In this document: positions 22,541-34,046 of the stretch, piece by piece | Layout of the letters: each line of letters opens with the position of its first letter | Position numbering within the stretch: position 1 is the stretch's first letter | Origin: Limnanthes douglasii subsp. nivea | Lineage: Eukaryota > Streptophyta > Magnoliopsida > Brassicales > Limnanthaceae | Reading direction: 5' to 3' | DNA: 64,000 nt | NCBI GenBank assembly: GCA_036936605.1 | Contig: JAUPFV010000001.1 | Coordinates: 245,208,925 to 245,272,924, forward strand | Program-made: the position numbers and the translations under genes | The notes under the pieces: model-generated | Databases searched by the model: none | The model's input: the letters and a program-made list of their open reading frames with translations, nothing else | What the model was told of the DNA's origin: nothing

Positions 22541-23914
22541 CATAGCATACTCTGAGTCCTACCCATGGATTCATGTGCAAGAATGCCCATCCATTCAACC
22601 CAATCAGACTAAGGAAGAGGAGGAAAGACTAAGTATACAAGTGGTTCAACCTAAAGACTAGAGGTATCCTCTTCTTCAATACATTTCAGATGGCATTTTT
22701 CCTCCGGAAAAAGCAATAGCAAGAAAAATGAAGTATAGGGCTCGTGGTTTTTTAATCATAAGAGACATCCTTTACAAGAAGTCTTTTAGTAGACCTCTCT
22801 TGCATTGTTTGGGGATTGAAGAGTCCCAAATAGTGCTGTCCCAACTGCATGATAGTGAAGGGTCAACACATTATGGTTATAGAGCTTTAACCCGAAAAGT
22901 TTTATTGGCCGGATACTACTGGCCATCCATAATGGGAGATGCCAAGGAATTGGTAAAGAAGTGTGATCCATGCCAAATATATGGTAATGAAATTTATATC
23001 CCAGTCCATTTGGAGTCGATTTCTGAGCCAATACCTTTTGCTCGTTGGGAACTGGATCTGGTGGGACCTCTACCAATGGCGTCCGGAAGGTGCAGAACTA
23101 TTATTGTAGCTATTGATTATTTTTCAAAGTGGATAAAGGCAGCCCCCTTGGCAGGAACTAATTCAAAAGCTGTTATAAAATTTATCTTATCTAATATTTG
23201 TTGCAGATTTGGGGTTCCACAAAAGATAACCACAGATAATGGGCCACAATTTGATAACAATGATATGGAGAGTTTTTGTGCTTCTCGGGGCATTCAGCAT
23301 TGCTTCTCTTCTCATTTCCACCCACAGGCGAATGGTCAAGTTGAAGTGGTAAATAGGACCATTCTGTCTGGTCTAAAAATAATTTAGAAGGGGCTACTAG
23401 AAAGTGGCCAAGCTATCTATAAGGAGTACTATGGGCCTACCGGACTACTCCTGGAGCTGTTACACAGGAATCTCTGTTTGCCTTGGTATATGGTATGGAT
23501 GCGATTTCTCCTATAGAGGCAACTCTTCTATTATACAGAGTCCATAATTTTTCCGAACAGGCTAATGAAGTGGCAATCAAAAGTCAATTGGACTTAATAG
23601 AAGAGAAAAGGGTTAAGACTCATCTTAGAGCCACCCATTATCAAGGTTTAATGAGAAGCAGGTTTGCTTCCAGAATCAGAAGAAGGGATTTTCAACCAGG
23701 GGATAAAGTATGAAGAAAAGTCTTCTTACATACTAAAGAGAAGCAGTCCGACAAGTTAGCTCCAAACTGGGAAGGACCCTATGTGGTCATTGAAAAGCTT
23801 AAGCCTGGAACATACAAGCTTCAGGACGAAGATGGAAGAATCTTGAACCACCCTTGGAACATTGAACACCTTCGGATGTATCTAGGAAAGTTGTGTAAAT
23901 ATTTACTTGTTTAA
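22541..23914 (+). pseudogene. T3 integrase
   Basis: Open 22728-23387 through the zinc module and the DDE core (WELDLVGPL; TDNGPQFDN; NGQVEVVNR, all three catalytic residues present). Frameshift near 23385, stop near 23419, open again 23483-23713, TGA near 23711. The frame ends at TAA 23912-23914 because the usual stop after YLE is lost. Confidence 0.88.
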
Positions 23915-24409
23915 AGTCCATGTAAATATTAGGGGGCATACTTTTTCCTACCCTGGTGGTGCGGGGAGGTTTTAATGAGGTGTCCAGGTTTTTTAATAAA
24001 ATTTGATGCCTTCTTAAAATATTCGGAGTTGTTTGATTTACAGTTTCTTTAAAGCCTTTTAAGTATCTATAACAGGTCGGATTGATCCGGTGAAGTGATA
24101 AACATTTAACAGTTGTCATCAGAGAATTTAAACACTCTCATCTTGAAATATTTGTAAAATAAATAGGGGCTATTTAAACACCAGCCATTAAGATTGAGCG
24201 AGTATGAAACAAAGCAAGAATTTGGCAAAGTAAAACCGCGCGGCTAACACCAGAGGATGATATTAAAACATAAAGAGTGCCTTGGCCATCCAAAGACTTT
24301 AAGTTTAAAAAGAAAGAGCTTGACCGGACTCAAACCTGACACAATTACAAAATTCTTTGGCCATCCAAGGACTTTGGTATGTCATAAAAAACAGAAAATA
24401 GTTAAAACC
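23915..24409. other. T3 convergent spacer with two hairpins
   Basis: Same layout as in T1 and T2. Hairpins: CCTTGGCCATCCAAaG at 24280-24295 and CtTTGGCCATCCAAGG at 24355-24370. No gene seen. Confidence 0.66.
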
Positions 24410-27386
24410 TTAGGGCCGGTTTCCCTTAGATGTTCCTACATCATCTTGTTTCTTTTTTGGATCTTTAGGTTCATCACTGAAGCTCTCTCCGGTCCCTTCT
24501 TCCTCATCAGTGGTATCATCAAAACCACTGGAGTAGTTGTGCTTATCGCCATCTGCCATAGTATGGAATGGGAGGTCTTCGTATCCCACATGTTTCCACA
24601 GAGTACCAAGTGTCCTCTTCGGGAATGTTCGATGAAAAATCAAGACCATGTCGGATTTAACTTCGGCATACCTTTCTTCTAGGGAATCTATCACCTTATT
24701 GGTGTATGCATCGACCCTGGCCTGAATTGTCTTCTCCTGCTCTTTTATCAATTCTTTCTTTTCCTTGGTAACTTTGGACACAGCACCTTCCAGGGAAGTT
24801 TTGTCACTGTACATGGCTTGGATAACATTATCCTTGGTCTTCATCTCCTCCTTCGAGGCGGAGAGATCCTTCTCCAAGCCAAAGTACTTGGTTTTGAGCT
24901 TTGTGATAACCATCTCCGAAGTGGCCAGCCTGGTGGCCAAGTCTTATTTCCCTTTCTTTAACTGCTCGAGCTCTTTCCTCAATTCTTCAACACTTTGATT
25001 GGAGTTAAGGAGATCACTAGATAAGCTCTCTTTGTCTGCATTGAGTGTGTTGATAAGGGCAGATTGACTTCGTACTTGCCTCTCCAAGTTGAGCACTGGC
25101 TGAATATTTCCCAGCAAGGAGTGAGCCACCATGTCGTTCTCCCCTGAAACAGTGAAGGACTTACGATTGAAAGTAACCATGTTTGAGGAACTTGAGGGAA
25201 GGTAGGGGCCAACAAATTCATATTTTTCAAGGTTATCAAAGTAAAAGCCAATGTTTTGGAAGCCACTGATTGTTCACTCCATCAATATTGATATCCCCTC
25301 CGGTACACTCTCAGACATGTAGACCAATTGGGATTTGCTCTGCCAAAGTGGGGTCTGTTGAGTCGGCCGGAGGAAGAGACTCCGAAGTCGGAGGGCAACT
25401 TCATCCCCCGAGGAGATTTTCTTCTTCTTCGCTTCCCTCTCTTCACTACTCCCCGTTTTCGGTCCTTGTTAGGAGCCTTTGGAGGATTTGGAGGTCCACC
25501 TGCCTCCCTAATACTCTCATCTTCAACTACTTGAAGTAGAGTAGAATCAATTCCCCGTTGGGCCTGCACTCCCTGACTCGTCGGGGTGATCTCCTCAACA
25601 GCACCTTGAACAACCTATGCTGCATCTTATTTCTTCTTGCACTTCTTGCCATTCATCTTGATTGGAGCTTTAGCTCTAGCAGGCAAGGCCAGTTTTCCAT
25701 CCTTCTCCTCTGTTGCCTTGAGGATGACAGCCAGAGGAGGTGGAGTAGTGAGCTCCTCCCAAGTAAGGTCTATCCGACCTGTTGTGTTCCATAGGTGGGA
25801 CCTCACCAAGTTGCCTGATGTGAAGCCCTTATGAAAGGCATTTCCCCAGCGTTTGACAGCCCAAGCGTTTAATTTTACACATGTGGCTTTCCCTTCCTCC
25901 ACAAAACCGTAGAACTCCTTCGGCAACACTAATCAAAGAAAAGAAAAACAACTCAGAAACGAACTTTTTACAAAGTAAGAGAGACAAACATAATAAGATA
26001 TTTACTTGAGCTCTTCAATATGCTGGTAAGCATACTAGGGTTAACACCAGCCTTGATTTTCCTCTCATTTTCCCATGCTCCGTTGATGAATAGAAATTGG
26101 GTCTTCCAATTTTTCTCTTACTCAAGCAAGTCATCCACCACCTTAAAATTGTCTCCCATATTAAAGTGGTAGAATGGGATATGATGGATCTTACAAAGGC
26201 CGGCCACAACAGCAAACTACTCCATTGAAAGTGGTATTCCGGAGAGCCTTGACGCCATAATATAGGCGATGAGGGTGTACCAAGCGTTGGGACTCAGCTG
26301 GCTTGGACAGAGTTTTATCAGGTGAAAATACTTGACAATTTCTGGATCAAAGGGAAATCTGAGCCCCCAGTTAAACAGCTCCGTATAAATGACTATCTCG
26401 CTGATTTTGTAGTCCATTGGGGTCTCCGGAGTGACTGGTATCCTCACCTTTATAGATCCAGGGATCCTCCATTGTGTCCGGATCCAGCCCAGCTCGGCAG
26501 TATGAATATATACATAGTTGATATTATGCATGGCCATCAGATACTTGACATTGAACTTGTGGAAACAAGGACCCACCTTACCTTCCAGACACTCCGGCAG
26601 ATCCGGATGTTTCAGACAAATTTTCTCTTTGCCTTTGTTTTTTTTATTAGTGGCAGCATCCCCATTATGCCCAGAAACGTCGGTCTCAAATGAAGCATCT
26701 TCTATACTGTCCTCCATCACCTCTTCCATCACCATGGAAGGTTTATCAGCCGTTGTTGGTGGGAGAGTGCTGGTGGCTGGCTCAGTAGGTTGGTCGGACG
26801 GTTGAACACCAGCCTCTCTTAGGGTTCTGGTGTCCGGCAGGGGCTCAGTTCCGGAGGGCTCATTATGAGAGCTAATTCTAATAGCCTCCGGACTAGAGGA
26901 TTTGTATTATGGGACTCTAATAGATTCCCCTGATCCAGTGGCTTTATCCTTGGTCCCAAACTTAGAGGGCCCTGACTTTCGGGTCTTGGGTTGAGAGACA
27001 GTTGCCTGACCTTTTACTAGACGGCCTGTCCGGCGAATAGTAACTTTTTCTGGGGATTTCTCAGTATCTGACCCCATAGCAATGAACATAGAGAATCTTC
27101 TTGTACTTTATATTGCTTTCTCCCGCTCAATAGAGGGTTGAGACTCCTGAACAGAGGAGCCTGACGGAATGGGCGAGAGGCTTGTCTGAAGCAAACGCTT
27201 AGGTTTGGCACTTTTGGCAGAAGATGATCCTCGATCAACTTCTGAAGATGGTGTGTCAGGCTTACTGATTGGAGAAACTGGAAGACCCTAAGCAATACGC
27301 CTCTCTCGCTCAACCTTTTGCGCTTTTTCTAACTCTGAAAGATTTAGCCAACCACCTTTCACTAAAGCGTTTCTCGCAGTCAACAT
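24410..27386 (-). pseudogene. T3 antisense gene (aORF), two exons
   Basis: ATG at 27386 (MLTARNALVKGGW). Exon 1 27386-26006, intron 26005-25929 (77 bp, GTAAAT...GATTAG), exon 2 25928-24410. The globular block is open at 26735-26217. Exon 2 carries the WNTTGR..LTWEELTTPP motif, basic stretches, coiled coil (about 25080-24660) and acidic tail. Lesions: a stop in the N-terminal region near 27290, several between 27110 and 26760, one near 26120, and a frameshift near 25420. Same intron phase as the other copies. Confidence 0.8.
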
Positions 27387-27820
27387 AAACCTACACAAGA
27401 AAGATTGTGAGAAAAGAAGTAAAAATCTCTGAAATGGAGAAATGACAAAGTGATGAAGATGGTGAAACCGTAAAAGGAAGTAATTTATACTAGTAAGGAA
27501 AAAAAGTTACCAAATACCTAGGAGAAAACGAAAAGACAAAAGTAATGATTGAAGGCGGCGCTGACATCATAAGTATTAAATGCAGAAGTTGCTTTTTGGG
27601 ATTAGTGGGAGCGCCATTCTAGGAAGAAAACAGCTGGTGAGACGAATCCTAATGTGACATGTTCCCACGATCCATAGCAGAACTCTTGAACTTCTGAGAA
27701 GTATTGAGTCCGGATAAACCCTCAGCTGAATACATAAACACTCCGGAGAATGTTGCTAGTGCCTAATAGGATTTTTTGGTCTTGCCAAAGGCCTTTGACA
27801 AAACCTAAAAAATGGGCTAC
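27387..27820 (-). promoter_or_regulatory. T3 aORF promoter region
   Basis: TATAAATT on the minus strand at 27489-27482, about 96 bases upstream of the ATG. TGACATCA at 27562-27569 is one base from TGACGTCA. The G-box position holds GACATGTTCCC near 27655, decayed. The polypurine tract AAAAAATGGGCT leads into the LTR. Confidence 0.6.
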
Positions 27821-28198
27821 TGATGAGTTCGGAATTATTCACCAGTCACTGTGGAAACCGGACATGGGTAATCCGGACAATAATGACCCACTGAAGTATC
27901 CGGGCAGGACAAAAGTATTAAGAACACTAAACACCTTTTGACTAAGCTAATTGCTAATCTGCTTATTAAACTAATGAGTCTTTGCACACGACCCGATTTC
28001 ATAAGTTTGGCCCGAAAGCCCATATGGCCCATAATTAAGGGTATAAATACCCAACCAATTTCATTAATGAGGGTAATGAACATTTTAATACAACCAGGCA
28101 ACTTAAATCTCTCATTACAAAAAACTCAAACATTTAATACCCTTAATACCACAAAACATCTGACAAAATTACCCTCAGTAAAAAAATAATCCTCACCA
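27821..28198 (+). repeat. T3 3' LTR
   Basis: 378 bp, TGATGAGTTC...CTCACCA, followed at once by the target duplication TCCTC. TATA box in GGGTATAAATACCC near 28040. Confidence 0.92.
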
Positions 28199-28203
28199 TC
28201 CTC

Positions 28204-28873
28204 AATAACTTCTTCCATCACTGTGGAAGGCTTAGTAATTGTTGTGGATGGAAGGATGTTAGCCTCTGGCTCCATGGTCGGCCCAGATGGTTGAGCACTA
28301 GTTTTTTTCTTGAAGCCTGGTCTGGTTGGGGCTCGGTTCCGGAGGACTTAGTTTGAGAAGTTAATTTAGTTACCTCCGATCTAGAGGGCTTATCTCTTAG
28401 GGCTCTTATAGATATCTCTGACCCGGAGGCTTTATCTTTGGATGCGGATTTAGAGGCCTCCGGTTTGGAGTGATTTGATTGTGAGACATTGCTTGGGTTT
28501 TCACCGAACGAGTTGTCCGGCGCAGATTCGATTTCTCTGGGGATTTTTCAATATCAGATCCCATGGCTATGAAGGGGAAGGGTTTTCTAACGCTCGATAC
28601 AACTTTTTCTTGGGTAGTAGAAGGTTGAGACTCCTGAACAGAGGAGCCTGATGGGATTGGAGAAAGACTAGGTTTAAACAACCGTTTGGGTGTTGGATTT
28701 ATAGTAGAAGATGATCCTTGATTAGCTTCTTGGGATGGTTTCTCAGATTTTTCGTCTGGGGAGACTGGGAGCCCAACAGCAATGCACCTCTCTCATTCAA
28801 CTTTCTTTGCCTTCTCTAATTCGGACAGATTCAACCAGCAGTCTTTTACTAGAGCGTTTCTAGCTGTGAACAT
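28204..28873 (-). pseudogene. T2 antisense gene, 5' part of exon 1
   Basis: ATG at 28873 (MFTARNALVKD). The Ser/Pro-rich N-terminal region follows, with PSLSPIPSGSSVQESQPS open at 28681-28406 and stops elsewhere. It joins to 18630 once T3 and one TCCTC copy are removed. Confidence 0.8.
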
Positions 28874-29302
28874 AAAACTAACCAAGAACAGTTTTTCAAA
28901 GAAAGAGTGAAAGCTTTGTAAAAGATTTGTAGAATGATGAAGATAATGAAACAGTGAAAGAGAATGGTTTATATATTAGTGTGAAAAAAGCAAGTGATAT
29001 CTAGGAGAAGACGAAGAGGTTCGAGCAATGATTGAAGATGGTGGTGACATGGGAAATATTAAATGCACAGGTTACTTTTTAGGTTTAGTGGGAGCGTCGA
29101 TCTAGGTAAAAACGGTTGGTAGGTCGAATCAGAATGCGACACGTGTACCACGATCCAAAGAAAAACTCTTAGAATTCTGAGAAGAAATCAGTCCGAAGAA
29201 ACTCAAACCAGACACACGAACAGGTCGGAAAATATTGCTACTGACTAAGTGAATTTTTTAGTCCTGCCAAAGATTTTTGACAAAGCCTAAAAAAGGGGCT
29301 AC
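28874..29302 (-). promoter_or_regulatory. T2 aORF promoter region
   Basis: TATATAAAC on the minus strand at 28975-28967, about 94 bases upstream of the ATG. CACGTG at 29140-29145 (GACACGTGT). The TGACGTCA position is decayed (TGACATGG near 29045). Confidence 0.6.
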
Positions 29303-29684
29303 TAATGAGTCGGGATAAATCCACCACTACTTACTAAGGTTTCCAAACAAGGGCAATTCGGACATAAACTGTCCACTCAAGTATTCGGACATGACAAAAG
29401 TATAAAATAATTAAACACCTTTTGACTAAGCTGGATGCTAATCAGTTTATTAAGTAAATGGGTCTTTAAACTTGACCCGGTTTTATGATTTGACCCGAAA
29501 ACCCATGGGTCCATAATTAAAGGTATAAAAACCCTAACTACTTTCATTAATAAAGGTAATGAACATTTAATACAATTAGACACCTTAAATCTCTTAGTAC
29601 AAAAACACCTAAACATTTAATACTCCAATTTTTTTTTTCAAAACACTTAACAGAATTACCCTCAGCGCAAAATAGACCACATTA
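29303..29684 (+). repeat. T2 3' LTR
   Basis: About 382 bp. It starts TAATGAGTCG (TG changed to TA) and ends near ACCACATTA. More diverged than the T3 and T4 LTRs, in keeping with T2 being the older host of T3. TATA in GGTATAAAAACC near 29522. Confidence 0.85.
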
Positions 29685-30012
29685 GTAACCAAACAAGTAA
29701 AACCGAATCATATTCATGTAGCCAAACAAATGAACAAATAACTAACAATCTCACATAATATCACATGATAATATTCCAAGGTTGTTACAAATTGTTCTTG
29801 TATATAAACAACAGTGTTTTATGCTGTTCTTCAAGGAAATTGAAAGATTTACATTTATATAAAATTCTGTCTTTCTCCTTCAATCGGACTTATACTGACC
29901 AAATACCTTTTTTGTAAGAATGAAACAAAAAAATCAAAATAAGAACCAACCCTTCTTCAAGTTCGCCCTTTTCCTATACAACTTCTTATGTCGATCTTTT
30001 TTTTTTTCATTA
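29685..30012 (-). other. WRKY 3' flank
   Basis: Between the T2 LTR and the WRKY terminal stop. AT-rich, with no frame and no repeat that I recognise. It probably contains the 3' UTR of the WRKY transcript. Confidence 0.5.
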
Positions 30013-32733
30013 TTAGTGTCCTTGCTGATGACTAGCTGAGGAAGAAGATGGTGATTTATTGACCAAATTCAATGCACACACATTGTTTTTTGCCGAACAC
30101 TCACTATTATCAGTCCCTACTCTGTTACCAAATGGATTATTCCAATTTAAACTTTCACTGTGATCTCCACCTTTCATAATTGATGTAAGTGCAGCAGCTA
30201 AAGCCGACCGGAAAGTGGGATCCGCGGTGATTGCATTTGTGGCAGCAGCAATAGCATTGGCTGAGAAAGGTTGTTGGGCGGGCATATGATTAAATATTGT
30301 ATTATTTTTTGGAGCGAAAGATTGGTATGCCTGATTTTTCATCATATTGGTATTGTTTGTGTAACTAGTAGTACGAAAAAGGTTATTATGATTTCCCCAC
30401 AAGACTGTATTCATGTTTGGTTCCGATGACGTGTTACCAAAGCTAAGGCTAGTGGTAGAGTGATATTTTGCAGGTTGGAGAAACGAATTTGGCTTCGAGG
30501 AGAATGTTGATGAAGTCGTGAGGTCAATTGTGATTGTAGGGTGTGATGTTGAAGATGAGGAGAATGAGTAGTTTGGGATATTGAATGGACTCGGTTTTAA
30601 TGAGTTGTCCGAAAGATAGAAGTTCTGGCCATGAGCTGTGGCTCATGAAGTTGAAGATGATAATGATCCGGATAGAAGCATGGAGGCGGCTGCAGATGTA
30701 GTTGAAGCCATCGCGGTGGCTGATAACGAAAGTGGGTGATTGTGTGCTCCTTCGTATGTAGTGATTAAAACTGACATGTCTTCCGCGCATCTTTGCACCT
30801 GAAATTCCAAAATTTGTACATGTGTTTTAGAAACTGAATTACTATGTGCTAGACTTATATATTGTGCTACGGGTACTCCACCAAGTGAAGATACCAAGGC
30901 ACATGAACTTTAGGACGAGGGTTAAACTTGCTCATATTAGGTTTGGCTATAGGAAGTCAGTTAAATTTGAAAAAAACACTCAGGTGAGTTCGATAGTTGT
31001 TTAGATCAATATATTTTTACCTGCTTTCTCACTGGACATGTTGCCATGACGGTGCACCGATAATACGCTCGTGGACACGGGTTTCCCTTGGCAGTTTTCT
31101 GTCCATATTTCCTCCATTGGCAACCATCGTTCATCTACATTACCAATACTATTCGTTAATCCAACGATCATAGAACTACTTTCACAACATTTAATTATAA
31201 CAATAGCTAATGAAACTAACCGTGGGGGTATTGCACCTAGCTCGCACTGAAACCCTAGCTCTTTTAACCGGCTTTTGTTCATCTCCCGTTTTATTGTCCA
31301 ATTCCAAACTATGACCCGGGCTGAGATTAGTAGCTGTAACTTCTTTTGCAAGTAATCTTTTATCAGACGATTCAAACTTGCAGTCTAGTCCAAGTGCTAA
31401 ACCACCTTCTGTATCTTGGAGATTAGTTATATCTTTCTTCTTCGTCTCTATTTTATTTTCGTCTTTTTTTGAATCACTTGAAATTGATCTTCCAAGACTA
31501 AGAGAAACGAACTGATCAGATTCTTCTATGATATTTTTCGATTTCTTCCGTTTCTCTTGTTGTTCAACAACTTCCTTAATTCTTGTTTTTAGGGTTTGGT
31601 AGCTTTTCGTCATTTCATCCAAATGCATCTTCAGTTTTTCGTTTTCATCTTTCATTTCTTTTATATTCTTCCTTGTGGACTCAAGCTGACTAGTCTGAGT
31701 ATATAAAAAAAAGCATTATCTATTAAAAATCAGATCTTGTGGTTAAACATCGAAAATATATCGGATTTAACAACAGCACTTTTTTTTTCTTCATAGACTA
31801 CTAATACATAAGCTCTACAATTATGTCATGCTTGTTTTTGTCAAACTATAGGTTGATATGAAAAATGAATATACTGTACATCACCTGGGTTTTAACCAAG
31901 AAAGTATAACCAAACAAAATTTGTTCAAAGAAACCCATGCATACAAGAATAAATAAAGGATCTCGCTAAATTGGGTCCGCACGCGATAAGCACCCCAAAA
32001 TGTAAAAGCATACCAAAATTATATTTTTACCCTGATGAGACTTTTTCAATCGGCAGGAAGTTTGACCAGCCGGATGAGAAGAAGGCAATTGAGAAGGGTT
32101 TAACCGCAGGAGTAAAGGTAAAATAATAAAAGTTCAAAAGCCTTTCATTTCTTAAGGGTGGTTAACATTTTTTTTATCCGAATGTAGCTCAAGCCACGAA
32201 TAAAACATATAGTTAGGTTAGGATTTTAATTTCTTACTTGTTTACTGCAAATTAAGTCCTCCTCATATGGTGAAGATTGTCTAATTGCATCAATCTTAGT
32301 GTAGGATCTCTTGTCACCAACCTGAAGTATAAAGTAAAAAGAATCATATCTTTTTAGCCGCATAATATAAAACTTTAAGGTAGAACTTAAATTGGATTTT
32401 ATCCAATATCTATCTAAAAATACACAAACATGTATATACAAACAAAACCTAAACATTCAACTCAAGACAAAAAAATTTTTTTTTTTTAGATCCAAAATGA
32501 ATTCTCAATATTTAGTGTAGAAAGAAAGATTTTTTTTTTCTCACAAAATTCAAATAAATAGAATCAAGAAACGAATATCAAAACTTGAAGAAAATACTAG
32601 AAATAATAAATATTTATATATATGAAATACTTATTTCTCTTACCTTAGTAACAAATTCATCTCTATCATCAAGATCAATAATTCTAATTTCTTCCTTGAT
32701 TACAAGTTCTCCATGACAAGACCTTCTATCCAT
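30013..32733 (-). CDS. WRKY72-like: WRKY transcription factor, group IIb, WRKY72/61-like; in-frame TGA in last exon
   Basis: DNA-binding regulator that would bind W-box promoters in the nucleus. Five exons on the minus strand: 32733-32644, 32321-32238, 31694-31221, 31134-31021, 30798-30013; all introns are GT..AG and phase 0. The ATG sits in AAGCCATGG. Exon 3 has a leucine-zipper-like coiled coil ([19 protein letters not shown]) and the SLSLGR motif. Exon 4 carries WRKYGQK, and the zinc finger is CX5CX23HXH, split by the intron at the VQR position typical of groups IIa/IIb. A TGA at 30645-30643 stops translation after residue 305, just past the finger. The same frame then stays open for 209 codons with family-like FYLSDN and PTITIDLT blocks, giving 515 codons in all, about the family length. 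Recent null or truncating mutation, sequencing error or readthrough are all possible. Confidence 0.9.
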
Positions 32734-33890
32734 GGCTTGTTTTTTTTCTTCTTTTTTTTCTCAAAGATTATAGTTCTATATGTTTCTTTTATAGACAAGC
32801 CTATGAATTTGACTCTTTCATTAAAATACTTGTTCCAAAGAGGAAAAAAGGAGGAAGAATTAGATCCTGCCCACCAAACTAGTAAGAAAACAGCCAATAG
32901 TCTCAATGTCAACACTCAATCTAATTGCATTTAATAAATCAAAATTATTACAACTATACATAAAAATATATGATAAGAAAGTTCTTAGACGCTACCTAAG
33001 TAGTCGTATTAATTTTATTTGAATTTGTTTCTTCGTTTATGTATAGTTAAAGAATATTATTCGTATTTTTCTGTCTTACAAGTTGATCGTATTTAATAAT
33101 CACAATATATGATTTATATATATCCACATGTATGTACATACATTACGTTGTGTGCTCGATAGTTATAATTCAACTAATTCGACAAGAATAATTCAATTTT
33201 CAACTTGAATATGTTGACAAGAATATGACTAGAGGGCTTTACATATTGCATATATACGACAAGATGATGAATAGAAAGCTTTTAGACGTAATTTGCAGAC
33301 TCCAAAGATGAAGGACTTATATTTTGTAATATCTCGGTTGACTGACGAGTAAATTTTATATTTACCGAACCGGATAAATTATGTTATATAAATATATAAA
33401 CAAAAAAAAAAGCTAAAACAAGCCATCAATCCGCAGCATAAGATATAAATAAATAAATTAAATTTTAAAATTTGAAGAGATTTCTAATGAATAACAATTT
33501 TATATAAAATGTAGATTAATAGAATAAAAAAATTATAATTTTGTTTAATTTAATAAATAATAATTTTGTTATTTTTTTTAAACACTCCACGAGGTAGTTT
33601 TGGCACTCTTTTTAGCAATTTCCATAAACAAATTAGAGATGATAATTTTTCCGAATCCGCGGATATCCAACCTAATTGGATGAGTTATGGATTTTTAAAA
33701 TTTCTTACGGATGAGTTGTGAGTTCAAAAATTTATAACCCGTTGGGTTTGGGATGAGTTATGAATTTAAAAAATTTCTCACGAGAAATCCTAAACTCGAT
33801 CCACATAACATCCATTAGTTATTCTAGTGAAAAATTAATACAAATATAGGTTAATTTTATGAATTCTAAAATTATAGTATAATGTAATTC
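32734..33890 (-). promoter_or_regulatory. WRKY 5' UTR/promoter and AT-rich intergenic DNA
   Basis: Immediately upstream of the ATG the minus strand has GA-rich and A-rich tracts suited to a 5' UTR. The rest is AT-rich with no gene. An imperfect duplication of GGATGAGTTATG followed by an AATTTCTYACG block lies at about 33678-33710 and 33751-33784. The short frames at 32713-32934 and 32700-32915 are not supported. Confidence 0.45.
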
Positions 33891-34046
33891 AATTTTTTTC
33901 TCTAAAATTCTAAAAATAGTATCGTTTCTCTCCAAGAAAGCTCCTCTTGAAGACCAAGTTTTCTCTTCAAGTCAGTATTCTTCCAACGTTAATCGCTGCT
34001 AGCTACAGTTTCCTCTTGTAGATTGTGCTAATCTTTTATCTGCTCA

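Larger units (their letters stand above)
18631..28198 (+). mobile_element. Complete Tat element T3, nested in T2
   Basis: 9,568 bp from LTR to LTR, flanked by the target duplication TCCTC (18626-18630 and 28199-28203). Both LTRs, primer site, gag, pol, antisense gene and polypurine tract are present. It lacks the nucleocapsid knuckle and the protease active site through an internal deletion near 20375, so it is defective by structure as well as by point lesions. Confidence 0.93.
28204..29684 (+). mobile_element. T2, right part (after the T3 insertion)
   Basis: Resumes the antisense gene of T2 exactly where 18630 stops, then its promoter region, polypurine tract (about 29288-29302) and 3' LTR. 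It borders host sequence on the right, about 330 bp from the WRKY stop codon. Confidence 0.88.

Noticed and set aside
27821..29684. A separate small element made of two LTRs with a short antisense fragment between.
   Set aside because: The TCCTC duplication and continuity of the antisense gene show that the LTR at 27821 ends T3 and the rest is the right part of T2.
32700..32934. Overlapping short frames at the WRKY 5' end (32700-32915 minus, 32713-32934 plus).
   Set aside because: They overlap the WRKY start codon and poly-T/poly-A tracts of the 5' UTR and show no conserved features.
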